Shown one piece after another: positions 15,254 through 23,604 of a DNA stretch of 64,000 nt. Each line of letters starts with the position of its first letter. The first letter of the stretch is position 1. Source of the stretch: Flavobacteriales bacterium (lineage in GTDB: Bacteria > Bacteroidota > Bacteroidia > Flavobacteriales_F > PHOS-HE28). The stretch covers positions 193,830-257,829 of the forward strand of contig JAMLHB010000003.1 in NCBI GenBank assembly GCA_023957375.1. Direction: 5' to 3'. The translations under genes were made by a program, and so were the position numbers. Below the pieces are notes generated by a model. That model had not been told where the DNA came from. It did not search any database and worked only from the letters and a program-made list of their open reading frames with translations.

Positions 15254-15904
15254 CTACTGCTTCGCCTCGGCATCGCGTCCCGCCATGTACTTGTTCCACC
15301 ACGCACGTACCTCGTTCACTTCCTTCAGTTGTGCATCGCGCATTTGCGTCCAAGTAGCGTCGGTTGCTCCGCCCATGGCGGCCAACGTGCGGTCCACGCG
15401 TTCCAATCCCTGCGCCAGTTCAGCGGCCCGTTGCTTGTTGGCCGCCGCCACCTCCTTGGCGGCGGTGCCATCCTTCAAGCGGGCGCGTACTTCCTCCAAT
15501 TCCGTCTTCAACGTGGCCCTGATGCCGTTCATGCGGGCCATGGCATCGGTGCGCTCCTGTTCACCCACCAGCACTACCCCGGGCAACAGGGAACCGCTGC
15601 GGTCGTAACTGCCGTTGGGGTCCAGCTTACCCATGGCATCATAGCGTTCACCGGCAACGGCCTCCGCCGCTGCGGGCTGCGCCGATGGCTCCTGCCTGGC
15701 AGTATTGCCCTGCGCGGCTTTCCCGCCTGCTTCCCATTTCTCCAGCAGTGCGGCCCGCTCACTCACGATGCGCTGCCCGGCATCCGCCATGGTGCCCACG
15801 GAACTGCCGGAGCTGGATTTCCCGTCACATCCCGCAGCTACCGCCGCAAGGGCGAACATGGGGATCAAATACCTGCTGCCCCAAGGGCTTGTTCTGGTCT
15901 TCAT
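15254..15904 (-). CDS. Predicted lipoprotein with coiled-coil C-terminus
   Basis: Function not recognised. The start taken is the ATG at 15904 (MKTRTSPWGSRY); another ATG lies four codons upstream. A hydrophobic stretch ends in a lipobox-like AAVAAGC, so the mature protein should be lipid-anchored at Cys 25. About 216 residues; the mature part is Ala-, Glu- and Lys-rich, with charged heptad-like segments from ~115 to the end (TLKTELEEVRARLKDG, ANKQRAAELAQGLERV) that predict helices or a coiled coil. It follows gldE by 90 bases on the same strand, so it could be the last gene of the coaX-gldE operon or stand alone. Confidence 0.7.
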   Translation of the reverse strand: MKTRTSPWGSRYLIPMFALAAVAAGCDGKSSSGSSVGTMADAGQRIVSERAALLEKWEAGGKAAQGNTARQEPSAQPAAAEAVAGERYDAMGKLDPNGSYDRSGSLLPGVVLVGEQERTDAMARMNGIRATLKTELEEVRARLKDGTAAKEVAAANKQRAAELAQGLERVDRTLAAMGGATDATWTQMRDAQLKEVNEVRAWWNKYMAGRDAEAKQ

Positions 15905-15994
15905 GGATCTGGGCATTCAATAGTTGCCGGTAAAAGTAGGCCATGGCCCCCAACGTCGCTGCGTGCCCTTGCTGCCGGGTAGCGCCCCGCCGCG

Positions 15995-17296
15995 CTATGC
16001 ACCCGATGGGGGTACCGCACCCTTCGCAAAGCCTTGTGCGGGCTCGTTCACATGCAGGTTCACGAGGTCGATGCGCCCATGGGTCACTTGGGTGACCGTG
16101 AACCTGAACGGCCCGTCGTTGAGGATCTCACCCGCTTCAGGTACCGTGCCGGTGCGGTGCATGATGTAGCCTGCCAAGGTGTCGTACTCCCCGCTTTCCT
16201 CCAAGTTCAGTCCGTACTCCTCCACCAAGTGTTCCACCTCCACCCTTCCGCTGAAGAGAAACTCGCACGGCGAGATGCGTTCCTCCACGGTATCCTCATC
16301 GTCGTGTTCATCCTCGATGTCGCCCACGATCGTTTCCACCACGTCTTCGATGGTGAGCATGCCCGCAGTGCCCCCGAACTCGTCCACCACCACCGCGATG
16401 TGCGTGCGCTGCTTGGTGAACAACCGCAGCACCTCGTCGGCAGCCATGGTGCCGGGAATGAAGCTCACCGGGCGAAGTATGGAGCGGATGCTGCGGGGCC
16501 GTTTGAACATCTCGTAGCTGTGCACGTAGCCGATCACATTGTCGATGCCGTCCTTGTATACCAGCAGCTTGGTAAGCCCGGTGGTGTGGAACCGCTTGGC
16601 GAGCTCCGCCATGGATTCCTCCACGTCCAGGGCCTCGATCTCCGCGCGGGGCACCATGAGGTCGCGGGCCTTGGTGCTGCTTAGCTCCAAGGTGTTGCGG
16701 AAGTATTCCACCTCCGCCTCCACCTCGTTCTTTTCGGGGTCGGTTTCACTCACTTCGCGCAGGAAGGAATCCAGGTCGATCCGGCCAAAGCCGGCCTTGC
16801 CCATGTTGGGCTTCACCCCGAACAGCCTGAGCACGGCCTCGCTGATGCCGGTGAGCAGCACCGTGGGCAGCCAGAGCAGCAGATGGATGGTGGCCAACGG
16901 CACGGACAGCACACTGAGCGCCCCGTTGGGGTCGAGCCGGAAGATGGCCTTGGGCAGGAACTCCCCCAACACCAGGATCACCCCGGTGCTCACCAGGGTT
17001 TGCATCACCAGCACAAATCCTTCGCCCGGATACAGGCTGCGCAATGGCGGCTCCAGGAGCTGGGCCATCAGGATGCCGTAGATCACCAAGGCAATGGTGT
17101 TGCCCACCAACAGCGCGCTGATCACCCGGGCCGGTTTTTTCATCATGAAGGCCACCAGCCTGGCCCACAAGGCTCCCTGTTTGCGCTGCAGTTCAATGTA
17201 CAATTTGTTGCTGCTCAGCAGGGCGATCTCCAGCCCCGAGCACAGCGCTGAAACCGCCACGGCCACCAACAGCAGGATCCAATTACCGGGGTCCAT
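15995..17296 (-). CDS. gldE: GldE-like CNNM/CorC membrane protein
   Basis: 433 residues with the CorC/HlyC architecture: an N-terminal CNNM (DUF21) membrane domain with about four hydrophobic segments (near 6-26, 57-77, 90-112, 124-146), a CBS pair (about 205-330, with MVPRAEIEALD and VVDEFGGTAGMLTIEDVVE) and a C-terminal transporter-associated domain (about 345-425). The family includes Mg/Co efflux proteins; the Bacteroidota member GldE is tied to gliding and T9SS through GldD. The symbol rests on the context: lptC, an outer-membrane protein and coaX precede it, as is common in this phylum. gldD is not adjacent, so a general ion-transport member remains possible. Confidence 0.75.
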   Translation of the reverse strand: MDPGNWILLLVAVAVSALCSGLEIALLSSNKLYIELQRKQGALWARLVAFMMKKPARVISALLVGNTIALVIYGILMAQLLEPPLRSLYPGEGFVLVMQTLVSTGVILVLGEFLPKAIFRLDPNGALSVLSVPLATIHLLLWLPTVLLTGISEAVLRLFGVKPNMGKAGFGRIDLDSFLREVSETDPEKNEVEAEVEYFRNTLELSSTKARDLMVPRAEIEALDVEESMAELAKRFHTTGLTKLLVYKDGIDNVIGYVHSYEMFKRPRSIRSILRPVSFIPGTMAADEVLRLFTKQRTHIAVVVDEFGGTAGMLTIEDVVETIVGDIEDEHDDEDTVEERISPCEFLFSGRVEVEHLVEEYGLNLEESGEYDTLAGYIMHRTGTVPEAGEILNDGPFRFTVTQVTHGRIDLVNLHVNEPAQGFAKGAVPPSGA

Positions 17297-17343
17297 GTTC
17301 GTGTGCGGTTCTTCGGGTTCCCCCCATCCTTGGCGCGGGTCCC

Positions 17344-17568
17344 TTATTCATTGTGCCCACCATCACCGCGTTGCTGTTCGGCCCAGCGGGCCAGCTTGCG
17401 GCGCATGAACCGGCGGTACCACCACATGCCTGCGCACACGGCCGGGAAGAGCACCCACGCTTTCCCTTCCTTCCAACCGTGCACAGCCAGCACGTAGGCC
17501 GCCCAAACCGCGCTCAACACGGCCAAGGACAGCCAAAACACCTCCATTATCCGGGCTATTCGCTCCAT
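17344..17568 (-). CDS. Small two-helix membrane protein
   Basis: 74 residues, starting MERIARIMEVFW. The ATG overlaps the lptC stop (ATGA at 17565-17568 read on the minus strand), which argues for translational coupling and fixes the start. Two hydrophobic segments (about 9-28 and 36-51) are followed by a basic tail (RRFMRRKLARW). No family recognised. It sits between lptC and gldE, 47 bases before gldE, so an envelope role is likely but unproven. Confidence 0.65.
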   Translation of the reverse strand: MERIARIMEVFWLSLAVLSAVWAAYVLAVHGWKEGKAWVLFPAVCAGMWWYRRFMRRKLARWAEQQRGDGGHNE

Positions 17569-18140
17569 CACTTGTTCGCGTTGCCAGGTGCCAAGGTATC
17601 GTTTCGGTCCAGGAAGAGCGATCCGGTGACCTTCCTGACCACATAGCTGCTGAAGTCTTCCGCGGCATCCAGGCCCTGCCCGTAGATGATGTCGTGCGCC
17701 CGGGTGATCTTCACCGGAAGGTCGGTGTACACTTTGCCGCTGTCCTGCATCCAAATGAGCTTTTCAGTTTCCAGTTGCTCGCCGAGGGCATTGGTGAACA
17801 TCACCTGGTCCATCACCGACATCAGGCGGGCCTCGGGCAAGATCTCACCGCGACCCGCGTTCAGGTGGCTTCCCGCCTTGCCGTCAGGACCGAAAAACGT
17901 GAGCTCCACCCCGTCTCCCACCACGGTGCGCGGCCGCGGTGCGCCGTATTCCATGATGGTGCCCGCCCGGATGCGGTTGCGCACCACGCCACTGTCCGAA
18001 TACACGTATTCCGCCCCGGTGGTGATCCGGTCCGGCACTTCGCCGCCCAGGTCCATGGCTGCCACGCGGTCCAGGTCGTTCTTGCACGAAGCGGCCATGC
18101 AGGCCGCCGCACATGCGGCCAAAACCCAGTTCCCGTTCAT
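17568..18140 (-). CDS. lptC: LPS export protein LptC
   Basis: 190 residues. LptC takes LPS from the LptBFG transporter and passes it to LptA in the periplasm. The N-terminus has a lipobox-like CMAASC, so here it may be lipid-anchored. The body carries the beta-jellyroll pattern of the family, with a conserved segment EVPDRITTGAEYVYSDSG and later LWMQD/VKITRAHD-type strands. It starts four bases inside the previous gene (ATGA at 18137-18140) and its stop overlaps the next start, so it sits in a tight operon with the outer-membrane protein and gldE. Bacteroidota LptC proteins diverge strongly, but the gene order supports the call. Confidence 0.75.
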   Translation of the reverse strand: MNGNWVLAACAAACMAASCKNDLDRVAAMDLGGEVPDRITTGAEYVYSDSGVVRNRIRAGTIMEYGAPRPRTVVGDGVELTFFGPDGKAGSHLNAGRGEILPEARLMSVMDQVMFTNALGEQLETEKLIWMQDSGKVYTDLPVKITRAHDIIYGQGLDAAEDFSSYVVRKVTGSLFLDRNDTLAPGNANK

Positions 18141-19489
18141 TGGATCTTCGAGGGGGTGAACCAGCGTTCACCCCGCCAAGGCGTGAAGGCCAGCCCGATC
18201 CACACCACAGCCCTCTGCTCTTGGAGCAGCCCGTGGTCAAGCGTGCCCCGCTGGCCCATTTCCACCCCAAGATGCAACCAGCTGTTGGTTTGCACGGCAT
18301 TCAGGGGGAGGGATATGCCCGCCGTGATGGCCGATTCGTTCAAGGCATTCCCGCGAACCTGTTGGGGGGCTTGCCCAAGGCGGAAACCCATGCGGTACAC
18401 GGACCGGTGGAAGATGCCGCCTTCGCCCCCCGGCCTGAAGCGCGCGGCCGCCGCCCAGCTCACCGTGTTGCGCATGGATGACGACCATTCGTAGCCCGGC
18501 ACCTCCACGGCGGTGGCATTCCAGTCCTGCTGGGTACGTTCCAGCGCAAAGGCCCAATTGGCGTTCTGCACGCCAATGCCGGCCTTCAGGCGCACCGGCA
18601 TGCGCACATGCCCTTTGGCCTTGTCTTCATGCTCGACCGTATCCCGCGTGACCTCGATGCCCGAGCGGACGGTATATGAGGTGACCAGGTTGGAGTACTG
18701 TGCCTTGAGGTTGGCCGGGATCCCCATGGAGATGCCCGCCGACCAGCGCCAGTTGCGGTCGTCGCGGGTGGTCTTTTTGGTGAGGTCACCCTGCCAGATC
18801 GCGCTAACCGTGGCCGTGGGCGCCGCCAGGAACAGGTTGGAGAACGCCCGGATGTTGGAGTAGCCATCATCCAGCGGGTACAGGGCTTCGCGGGTGGCAC
18901 CAATGCTGCCGAACACAAAGTTGAAATCAGCCCCCAGGTTGATCCGGGTGCCCGCATTGCCTACGGAATCGGCACGCTGCTGGTACAGGGTGCGCCCGAG
19001 ACCCACGAACGCACGGTCCAACCCGCCGCTGCCGGTGTACTTGTACTGCACGGGAATACCTTGCTCCAGATCGCTGCGGACGGCCTCATAACCCACCTTG
19101 CTGAAGGGGGCCAATCCCAGCGCCAGCCCCCATTTGCCCTGGCCGAACGGCACGCCCAAGCTGAAGCCCATGAAGCGCAGGTCGCGCGCCGTGCTGTTGG
19201 CATTGGCGGCCGTGCTCCGCAAGGAGGTGAACGATACCGCGGATTCGAAAACCGGTCTGGCCAATAACGGGTAGCTCGCCGGATTTCCGGGGATCACACT
19301 GAACGGTTCCGTAATGGCCGTGCCGGTACCGGCGGACAGGGCCTGCACGGCTTGGCCGGTGGTGATCAGGTCGCCCAAGCCGTAAGCGCTGTAGGGCGAC
19401 CCGCCATCACCCTGCGCCATGGCGCCTCCGGCGGCAAGTTCAACGAGGAGCAGCAGGCCCAAGGGCCGGATCATATTGGGAAAGTGCAT
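18137..19489 (-). CDS. Outer-membrane beta-barrel protein
   Basis: 450 residues with a signal peptide (MIRPLGLLLLVELAAGGAMAQ; start at 19489 or at the ATG at 19474). It opens with SPYSAYGLGDL, typical of a group of Bacteroidota barrels related to FadL/PorV-like proteins, and contains alternating strands with aromatic ends throughout. It overlaps the 3' end of coaX by 50 bases and lptC by four. In related genomes a barrel of this kind lies between coaX and lptC; whether it transports lipids or another substrate is not visible from sequence. Confidence 0.7.
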   Translation of the reverse strand: MHFPNMIRPLGLLLLVELAAGGAMAQGDGGSPYSAYGLGDLITTGQAVQALSAGTGTAITEPFSVIPGNPASYPLLARPVFESAVSFTSLRSTAANANSTARDLRFMGFSLGVPFGQGKWGLALGLAPFSKVGYEAVRSDLEQGIPVQYKYTGSGGLDRAFVGLGRTLYQQRADSVGNAGTRINLGADFNFVFGSIGATREALYPLDDGYSNIRAFSNLFLAAPTATVSAIWQGDLTKKTTRDDRNWRWSAGISMGIPANLKAQYSNLVTSYTVRSGIEVTRDTVEHEDKAKGHVRMPVRLKAGIGVQNANWAFALERTQQDWNATAVEVPGYEWSSSMRNTVSWAAAARFRPGGEGGIFHRSVYRMGFRLGQAPQQVRGNALNESAITAGISLPLNAVQTNSWLHLGVEMGQRGTLDHGLLQEQRAVVWIGLAFTPWRGERWFTPSKIQ

Positions 19490-20201
19490 GTAGCCCGATC
19501 AGGGTAAGCGTAGGGTGCACAAAGATGCCGCTTTTCAGCGCCCATGCCGCGCGCAGGGCGTCACCTCCGGTAACCACCACCGCCAATCCGGGATGCTGCC
19601 TTGCCAATTCGGCGACAAAGCCCTTCACTTCCATGGCGGCCCCGTGGATAATGCCCGAGGCGAGGCTGGCGTGGGTGCTGGCACCCAGAACCGGTGGTTG
19701 ATCCGAAGGCTCCACCAGCGGCAGGCGCGCGCTGAAGGCGTGCATGGCCCGGGCGCGCATGTGCAAGCCCGGCGAGATGATGCCGCCATGGTGCAGGGCC
19801 AATTGGTCCACCAGGTCGTAGGTGATGCAACTGCCGAGGTCGATGGCCAGCACGGGCCGTCGCGGGTACAGGGCGGCCGCCCCCACCACGTTGGCCAACC
19901 GGTCTACCCCGAAGGTGGATGGCGTGGTGTACAGGCTGCGCACGGGCGATGGGGAGGCCCCGGTAAGCTCCCGCACCGGGGCCAGCCGTTGAAGCGCTTC
20001 CAAGAGCCGCTGGTCCCGGCTGCCCACCGAACCGATGACCGTCCGGACCAGGTTGCGGCCTTCGACAAACCGCGCCATGGCTGCTTGACCACCTGCGGCG
20101 GCCTGGGCATGGGCCACCATGCGACCCTGTGCGAACAGGGCCATTTTCATGCGGGAATTGCCCACATCCAGCACCAAGTCCATTTGTTCCGCCTCCATCA
20201 T
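19440..20201 (-). CDS. coaX: Type III pantothenate kinase
   Basis: Phosphorylates pantothenate in the first step of coenzyme A synthesis. The N-terminal phosphate motif DVGNSRMK, the GVDRLAN motif and DLGSCITYD of the ASKHA-fold family are all present, as is the glycine-rich GGIISPGLHMR. About 253 residues, a normal family length. The first ATG at 20201 is used; ATGs at 20198 and 20183 (MDLVLDVGN) are equally possible, and the last fits homologue N-termini best. First gene of the minus-strand operon that continues with the barrel protein and lptC; CATCTTTG at 20252-20259 (minus strand) may be its promoter element. Confidence 0.9.
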   Translation of the reverse strand: MMEAEQMDLVLDVGNSRMKMALFAQGRMVAHAQAAAGGQAAMARFVEGRNLVRTVIGSVGSRDQRLLEALQRLAPVRELTGASPSPVRSLYTTPSTFGVDRLANVVGAAALYPRRPVLAIDLGSCITYDLVDQLALHHGGIISPGLHMRARAMHAFSARLPLVEPSDQPPVLGASTHASLASGIIHGAAMEVKGFVAELARQHPGLAVVVTGGDALRAAWALKSGIFVHPTLTLIGLHALSQYDPALGPAAPR

Positions 20202-20214
20202 TGAACGAACCGCC

Positions 20215-20222
20215 TATATTTG
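20215..20222 (+). promoter_or_regulatory. -7 element for tRNA-Phe
   Basis: TATATTTG fits the Bacteroidota -7 consensus TAnnTTTG exactly, about 50 bases before the tRNA. No good TTG lies at the expected distance. Confidence 0.4.
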
Positions 20223-20251
20223 CCGCCCGCTTTGCTGCCCCTTTGGGCCTG

Positions 20252-20259
20252 CAAAGATG
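20252..20259 (-). promoter_or_regulatory. -7 element candidate for the coaX operon
   Basis: On the minus strand this reads CATCTTTG, one mismatch from TAnnTTTG, about 50 bases before the coaX start. Confidence 0.3.
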
Positions 20260-20272
20260 GTGATCGGACCTT

Positions 20273-20345
20273 GGTGCCTTAGCTCAGCTGGTAGAGCAAT
20301 GGATTGAAAATCCATGTGTCCCCAGTTCGATTCTGGGAGGCACCA
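20273..20345 (+). tRNA. tRNA-Phe (GAA)
   Basis: A complete cloverleaf: acceptor GGTGCCT (20273-20279) with AGGCACC (20338-20344), D arm GCTC/GAGC, anticodon stem ATGGA/TCCAT around TTGAAAA with anticodon GAA at 20306-20308, and T arm CCCAG-TTCGATT-CTGGG. The discriminator base is A; CCA is not encoded. 73 nt. Confidence 0.97.
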
Positions 20346-20350
20346 CGCAA

Positions 20351-20381
20351 GCAAAGCCTCCGGACCTTCCGGGGGCTTTGC
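20351..20381. terminator. Terminator-like hairpin after tRNA-Phe
   Basis: GCAAAGCCTCCGG (20351-20363) pairs with CCGGGGGCTTTGC (20369-20381), one mismatch, loop ACCTT. No T tract follows, but it can also serve the HD gene ending at 20413 on the other strand. Confidence 0.5.
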
Positions 20382-20412
20382 CCGTTCAAGAGGCAGGCGG
20401 TGTGGCCGCAGA

Positions 20413-21000
20413 TCAACCTTCCTGCCCGAGCTGCTGGCGGATGGTCTCCAAGTGCTGCTGTTTCCTGGCTTCGCGCAGCAAGCGGCTGGTAGCCGTATAG
20501 TAGCGGTGCTTGGCAATGAAGGCTTCCTGCCTTTGGTTCCACTCCCTGCGGGAAGCTAGGGCGCCTTCCGCCCTCAACTCCTCGTACAGCCGGTCGCCGA
20601 TGGTGAAAAAATCATCCCTGCCTAAGTAATCCAGGTCGGCATCGCACAGCACCTTGCTCAACACGTCGTCCGCCACCTGGGGCACCACGGTGCACATGAT
20701 CGTGTGGCAGATGCGTTCCACCGCCTGGGCATCATACCCGAACCGGGGCAGGTGTTCGCGCGCCAACAGGCAACTGCCCTGCTCGTGCTTGTGCGGCATC
20801 ACCATGAAACCGGCATCGTGGAAGAGCGCCGCCGTCTTCAGCAGGACCAGCTCATCGCCGCTGATGCCCTCCTGCTCCGCCAGACGCACCGCCGAATCAT
20901 GCACGTCCAAGGTATGCTCCAAGGAGTGGTAGGTACGGAAATCCGGCAAGCCGGCATGCAGTTCCGTAAGTATGAAACGTTGGGCTCCCTGGTGGTCCAT
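20413..21000 (-). CDS. HD-domain phosphohydrolase
   Basis: A predicted metal-dependent HD-superfamily hydrolase. The ATG at 21000 (MDHQGAQRF) is taken because residues upstream of it look non-coding; 195 residues. HD signature: the first His in YHSLEHTLDV, ALFHDAGF for the His-Asp pair, a later His in CHTIM and the final Asp in DADLDYLG. The substrate cannot be read; similar stand-alone HD proteins are annotated as predicted nucleotide or cyclic-nucleotide hydrolases. Divergent from the histidine kinase at 21113, so the 112-base gap serves both. Confidence 0.75.
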   Translation of the reverse strand: MDHQGAQRFILTELHAGLPDFRTYHSLEHTLDVHDSAVRLAEQEGISGDELVLLKTAALFHDAGFMVMPHKHEQGSCLLAREHLPRFGYDAQAVERICHTIMCTVVPQVADDVLSKVLCDADLDYLGRDDFFTIGDRLYEELRAEGALASRREWNQRQEAFIAKHRYYTATSRLLREARKQQHLETIRQQLGQEG

Positions 21001-21100
21001 CGGATCGACCGCGCCAAGATAGTGGAACGATCCGGGGCAGGCGTTGCCTGCTTTAAGCCTTTGCTGGGAATGCTGACCGGGCACCCCGCACCGGACTGTC

Positions 21101-21108
21101 TATTTTTG
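21101..21108 (+). promoter_or_regulatory. -7 element for the histidine kinase-gpmI pair
   Basis: TATTTTTG matches TAnnTTTG and lies only 4 bases before the ATG at 21113, implying a nearly leaderless transcript or a start further downstream. Confidence 0.35.
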
Positions 21109-21112
21109 GGGC

Positions 21113-22072
21113 ATGACGCGCCAAGCCCCGCGCACCCCGGTGGTGCTCTTCGGCTTCCTGGCCCTGTACATCCTGCTGCAATCGGCCTGGTGGATGTGGT
21201 TGTTGCTGAGCAAGGACCGCGACATTTTCGCTTTGCAGCAGCAATTGGCCACCCAGGGCATCACGCCCCTGATGCCCGTGCGCCTGCCCCGGCACACATT
21301 GATGATGGTGCTGGGCGAAGGGCTCGTATTCCTGGTATTGCTGCTGTTGGCTCTTTGGACCACGTTCCGCACCATGCGGCACGAGCTCTCGTTGGCACGG
21401 CAGCAGCGTGATTTCCTGATGGCGGCCAGCCACGAACTGCGCACCCCCATTGCCGCGCTGAAGTTGCATTTGCAGACCATGGAACGGCCCGGCCTGAAGG
21501 CCGACCTCAAGGAAACCGTATCGGGCCACATGCGATCGGACGTTGAACGGCTCCATACCCTGACCGAGCAGATCCTGCTGGCCAGCCGATTGGAGGAACA
21601 TGCCGTAGCTCTTCATATTCAACCCGTGGACCTGGCCGCCGCCACCCGGGCTATTCTGGAGGAGGCCCGCAGTTCCTACGCCCGCCACCACGTGTTGGAA
21701 GCCGACGTGCCCGCATCCCTTCCCGTGCGCACGGACCCCGCCTCCTACCGGTCGGTGCTGGTGAACCTGTTGGAGAACGCTTGTAAATACTCCGTGCCGG
21801 GCTCCACCGTATCCGTTGAACTCAGCCTGGCCAACAGCATCGCTCGCCTGCGCGTGGAGGACAACGGCCCCGGTATTGCCGAGGAGGACAGGGCCCGGAT
21901 GTTCAGCAAATTCTACCGGGGAGGCAACGAGGCCACGCGCAGCACCAAGGGCACCGGCCTGGGCCTGTTCATCGTGCGCAGACTGCTGGAAGACCTCGGC
22001 GGCAGGGTAGTGTACCGCCCCGGCACACCCCGGGGTTCTACCTTCACCGCCACATTCCCCGACTGTCCATGA
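21113..22072 (+). CDS. Two-component sensor histidine kinase
   Basis: 319 residues. Two membrane segments (about 10-32 and 63-85) enclose a short ~30-residue periplasmic loop, so the signal may come from the membrane itself. The HisKA box ASHELRTP places the phospho-accepting His at 107; the HATPase domain follows, with the N box LENACKY, G1 box DNGPGI, F box FSKFYRG and G2 box GTGLGLFIVRR. No HAMP domain is evident. Its stop overlaps the gpmI start (ATGA at 22069-22072). No response regulator is adjacent; the OmpR-type regulator at 53398 has no kinase beside it and is a possible partner (inference). Confidence 0.9.
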   Translation: MTRQAPRTPVVLFGFLALYILLQSAWWMWLLLSKDRDIFALQQQLATQGITPLMPVRLPRHTLMMVLGEGLVFLVLLLLALWTTFRTMRHELSLARQQRDFLMAASHELRTPIAALKLHLQTMERPGLKADLKETVSGHMRSDVERLHTLTEQILLASRLEEHAVALHIQPVDLAAATRAILEEARSSYARHHVLEADVPASLPVRTDPASYRSVLVNLLENACKYSVPGSTVSVELSLANSIARLRVEDNGPGIAEEDRARMFSKFYRGGNEATRSTKGTGLGLFIVRRLLEDLGGRVVYRPGTPRGSTFTATFPDCP

Positions 22073-23604
22073 GCAAGAAAAAAGCGGCGTTGATCATCCT
22101 TGACGGCTGGGGCATCGGTGCCGGAGACCGAAGCGATGCCATCGCCCAGGCACGCACGCCCTTCATTGACCACCTGCGGGCCACCGTTCCCCATGCACGC
22201 CTGCGCACGGACGGTGAGAACGTGGGCCTGCCCGAAGGCCAAATGGGCAACAGCGAAGTGGGCCACCTGAACATCGGCGCCGGGCGCATTGTGTACCAGG
22301 ACCTGGTGCGCATCGGCCGGGCCATTGCCAACGGCTCGTTCGGCAACAACCCGGTGCTCCGGGAGGCCCTGCAAACGGCCAAGCAGCCCGGCAGGCGCTT
22401 GCACCTGTTGGGCCTCTTGGGCAACGGCGGGGTGCATGCCAGCAGCGAGCACTTGGTGGCCCTGTGCCAGGAAGCGGACAAAGCCGGCGTAAAGGAGGTG
22501 TTCATCCATGCCTTTACCGATGGGCGGGACACCGACCCCAGGAGCGGAGCGGAATTCATGCGCGACCTCGAACGGCAGATCGCGGGAACGACTGCGCGCG
22601 TGGCCACCGTTTGCGGACGCTACTATGCCATGGACCGCGACAAGCGGTGGGAGCGCATCAAGCGGGCATACGATGCCCTGGTGCACGGTACGGGTGCAAC
22701 GGCCCGGAGCGCCGAAGAGGCCATCCAGGCCAGCTACGCCAAGGGCATCACCGACGAATTCATCGATCCCTGCGTGATCTGCGGTACCGACGGCCGGCCC
22801 ATTACGCACATCCGGCCAGACGACGTGGTGATCTGCTACAACTTCCGCACGGACCGTTGCCGCGAGATCACCGAGGTGCTTACCCAACGGTCCTTCCCCG
22901 AGCACGGCATGGTGCCGCTGCGCCTGCATTATGCCACCATGACACCCTACGACCACAGCTTCAAGAACGTGCAGGTGCTTTTCAGCAAGGAGGACCTGGC
23001 GCAGACCCTGGGGGAAGTGGTGGCCCGGGCAGGGCTGGGGCAAGTGCGCATCGCCGAAACGGAGAAGTACCCGCACGTCACGTTCTTTTTCAGCGGCGGG
23101 CGCGAAGAGGTGTTCCCGGGGGAGCGGCGCCGCCTGGTGCCGTCACCCAAGGTGGCCACCTACGACCTGCAGCCCGAAATGAGCGCAGTTGAAGTGGCCG
23201 GTGCGGCGGTGGAGGAGCTTGCCCGGAACGACCTGCACCTGATGGTGCTCAACTTCGCCAACCCGGACATGGTGGGCCACACTGGTGTTTTCCCCGCCAT
23301 TGTGAAGGCCGTTGAAACCACCGACGCCTGTGCCAAGCGCGTGGTGGAGGCCGGACTGCAGCACGGATGGTCCTTCGTCATCATTGCCGACCACGGCAAC
23401 GCGGACAAAGCCGTGAACCCCGACGGCTCGCCCAACACGGCCCATACCTTGAACCCCGTTCCCGTCTTCGTGCTTACCGACCATGCGGTCGCGCTATCGA
23501 ACGGCATCCTGGCTGACGTGGCCCCCACGCTTCTGGAGCTGCTCGAGTTGCCAAAATCGGTGGAAATGACCGGACGGTCGTTGATCGCGGCACCGGCCAC
23601 CTAG
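22069..23604 (+). CDS. gpmI: Cofactor-independent phosphoglycerate mutase
   Basis: Interconverts 3- and 2-phosphoglycerate in glycolysis and gluconeogenesis, using two Mn ions and a phosphoserine. 511 residues, the normal length. N-terminal LIILDGWGIG provides a metal Asp; MGNSEVGHLNIGAGR contains the nucleophile Ser62; HAFTDGRDTDP and the basic YNFRTDR motif bind substrate; the C-terminal NFANPDMVGHTG and IADHGNADK give the remaining metal ligands. Coupled to the histidine kinase by a four-base overlap and convergent, with a four-base overlap, with the secreted protein at 23601-25232. Confidence 0.97.
   Translation: MSKKKAALIILDGWGIGAGDRSDAIAQARTPFIDHLRATVPHARLRTDGENVGLPEGQMGNSEVGHLNIGAGRIVYQDLVRIGRAIANGSFGNNPVLREALQTAKQPGRRLHLLGLLGNGGVHASSEHLVALCQEADKAGVKEVFIHAFTDGRDTDPRSGAEFMRDLERQIAGTTARVATVCGRYYAMDRDKRWERIKRAYDALVHGTGATARSAEEAIQASYAKGITDEFIDPCVICGTDGRPITHIRPDDVVICYNFRTDRCREITEVLTQRSFPEHGMVPLRLHYATMTPYDHSFKNVQVLFSKEDLAQTLGEVVARAGLGQVRIAETEKYPHVTFFFSGGREEVFPGERRRLVPSPKVATYDLQPEMSAVEVAGAAVEELARNDLHLMVLNFANPDMVGHTGVFPAIVKAVETTDACAKRVVEAGLQHGWSFVIIADHGNADKAVNPDGSPNTAHTLNPVPVFVLTDHAVALSNGILADVAPTLLELLELPKSVEMTGRSLIAAPAT

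Noticed and set aside
20273-20345. tRNA-Phe as an integration site
   Set aside because: No duplicated tRNA end, no integrase and no island-like content beside it.
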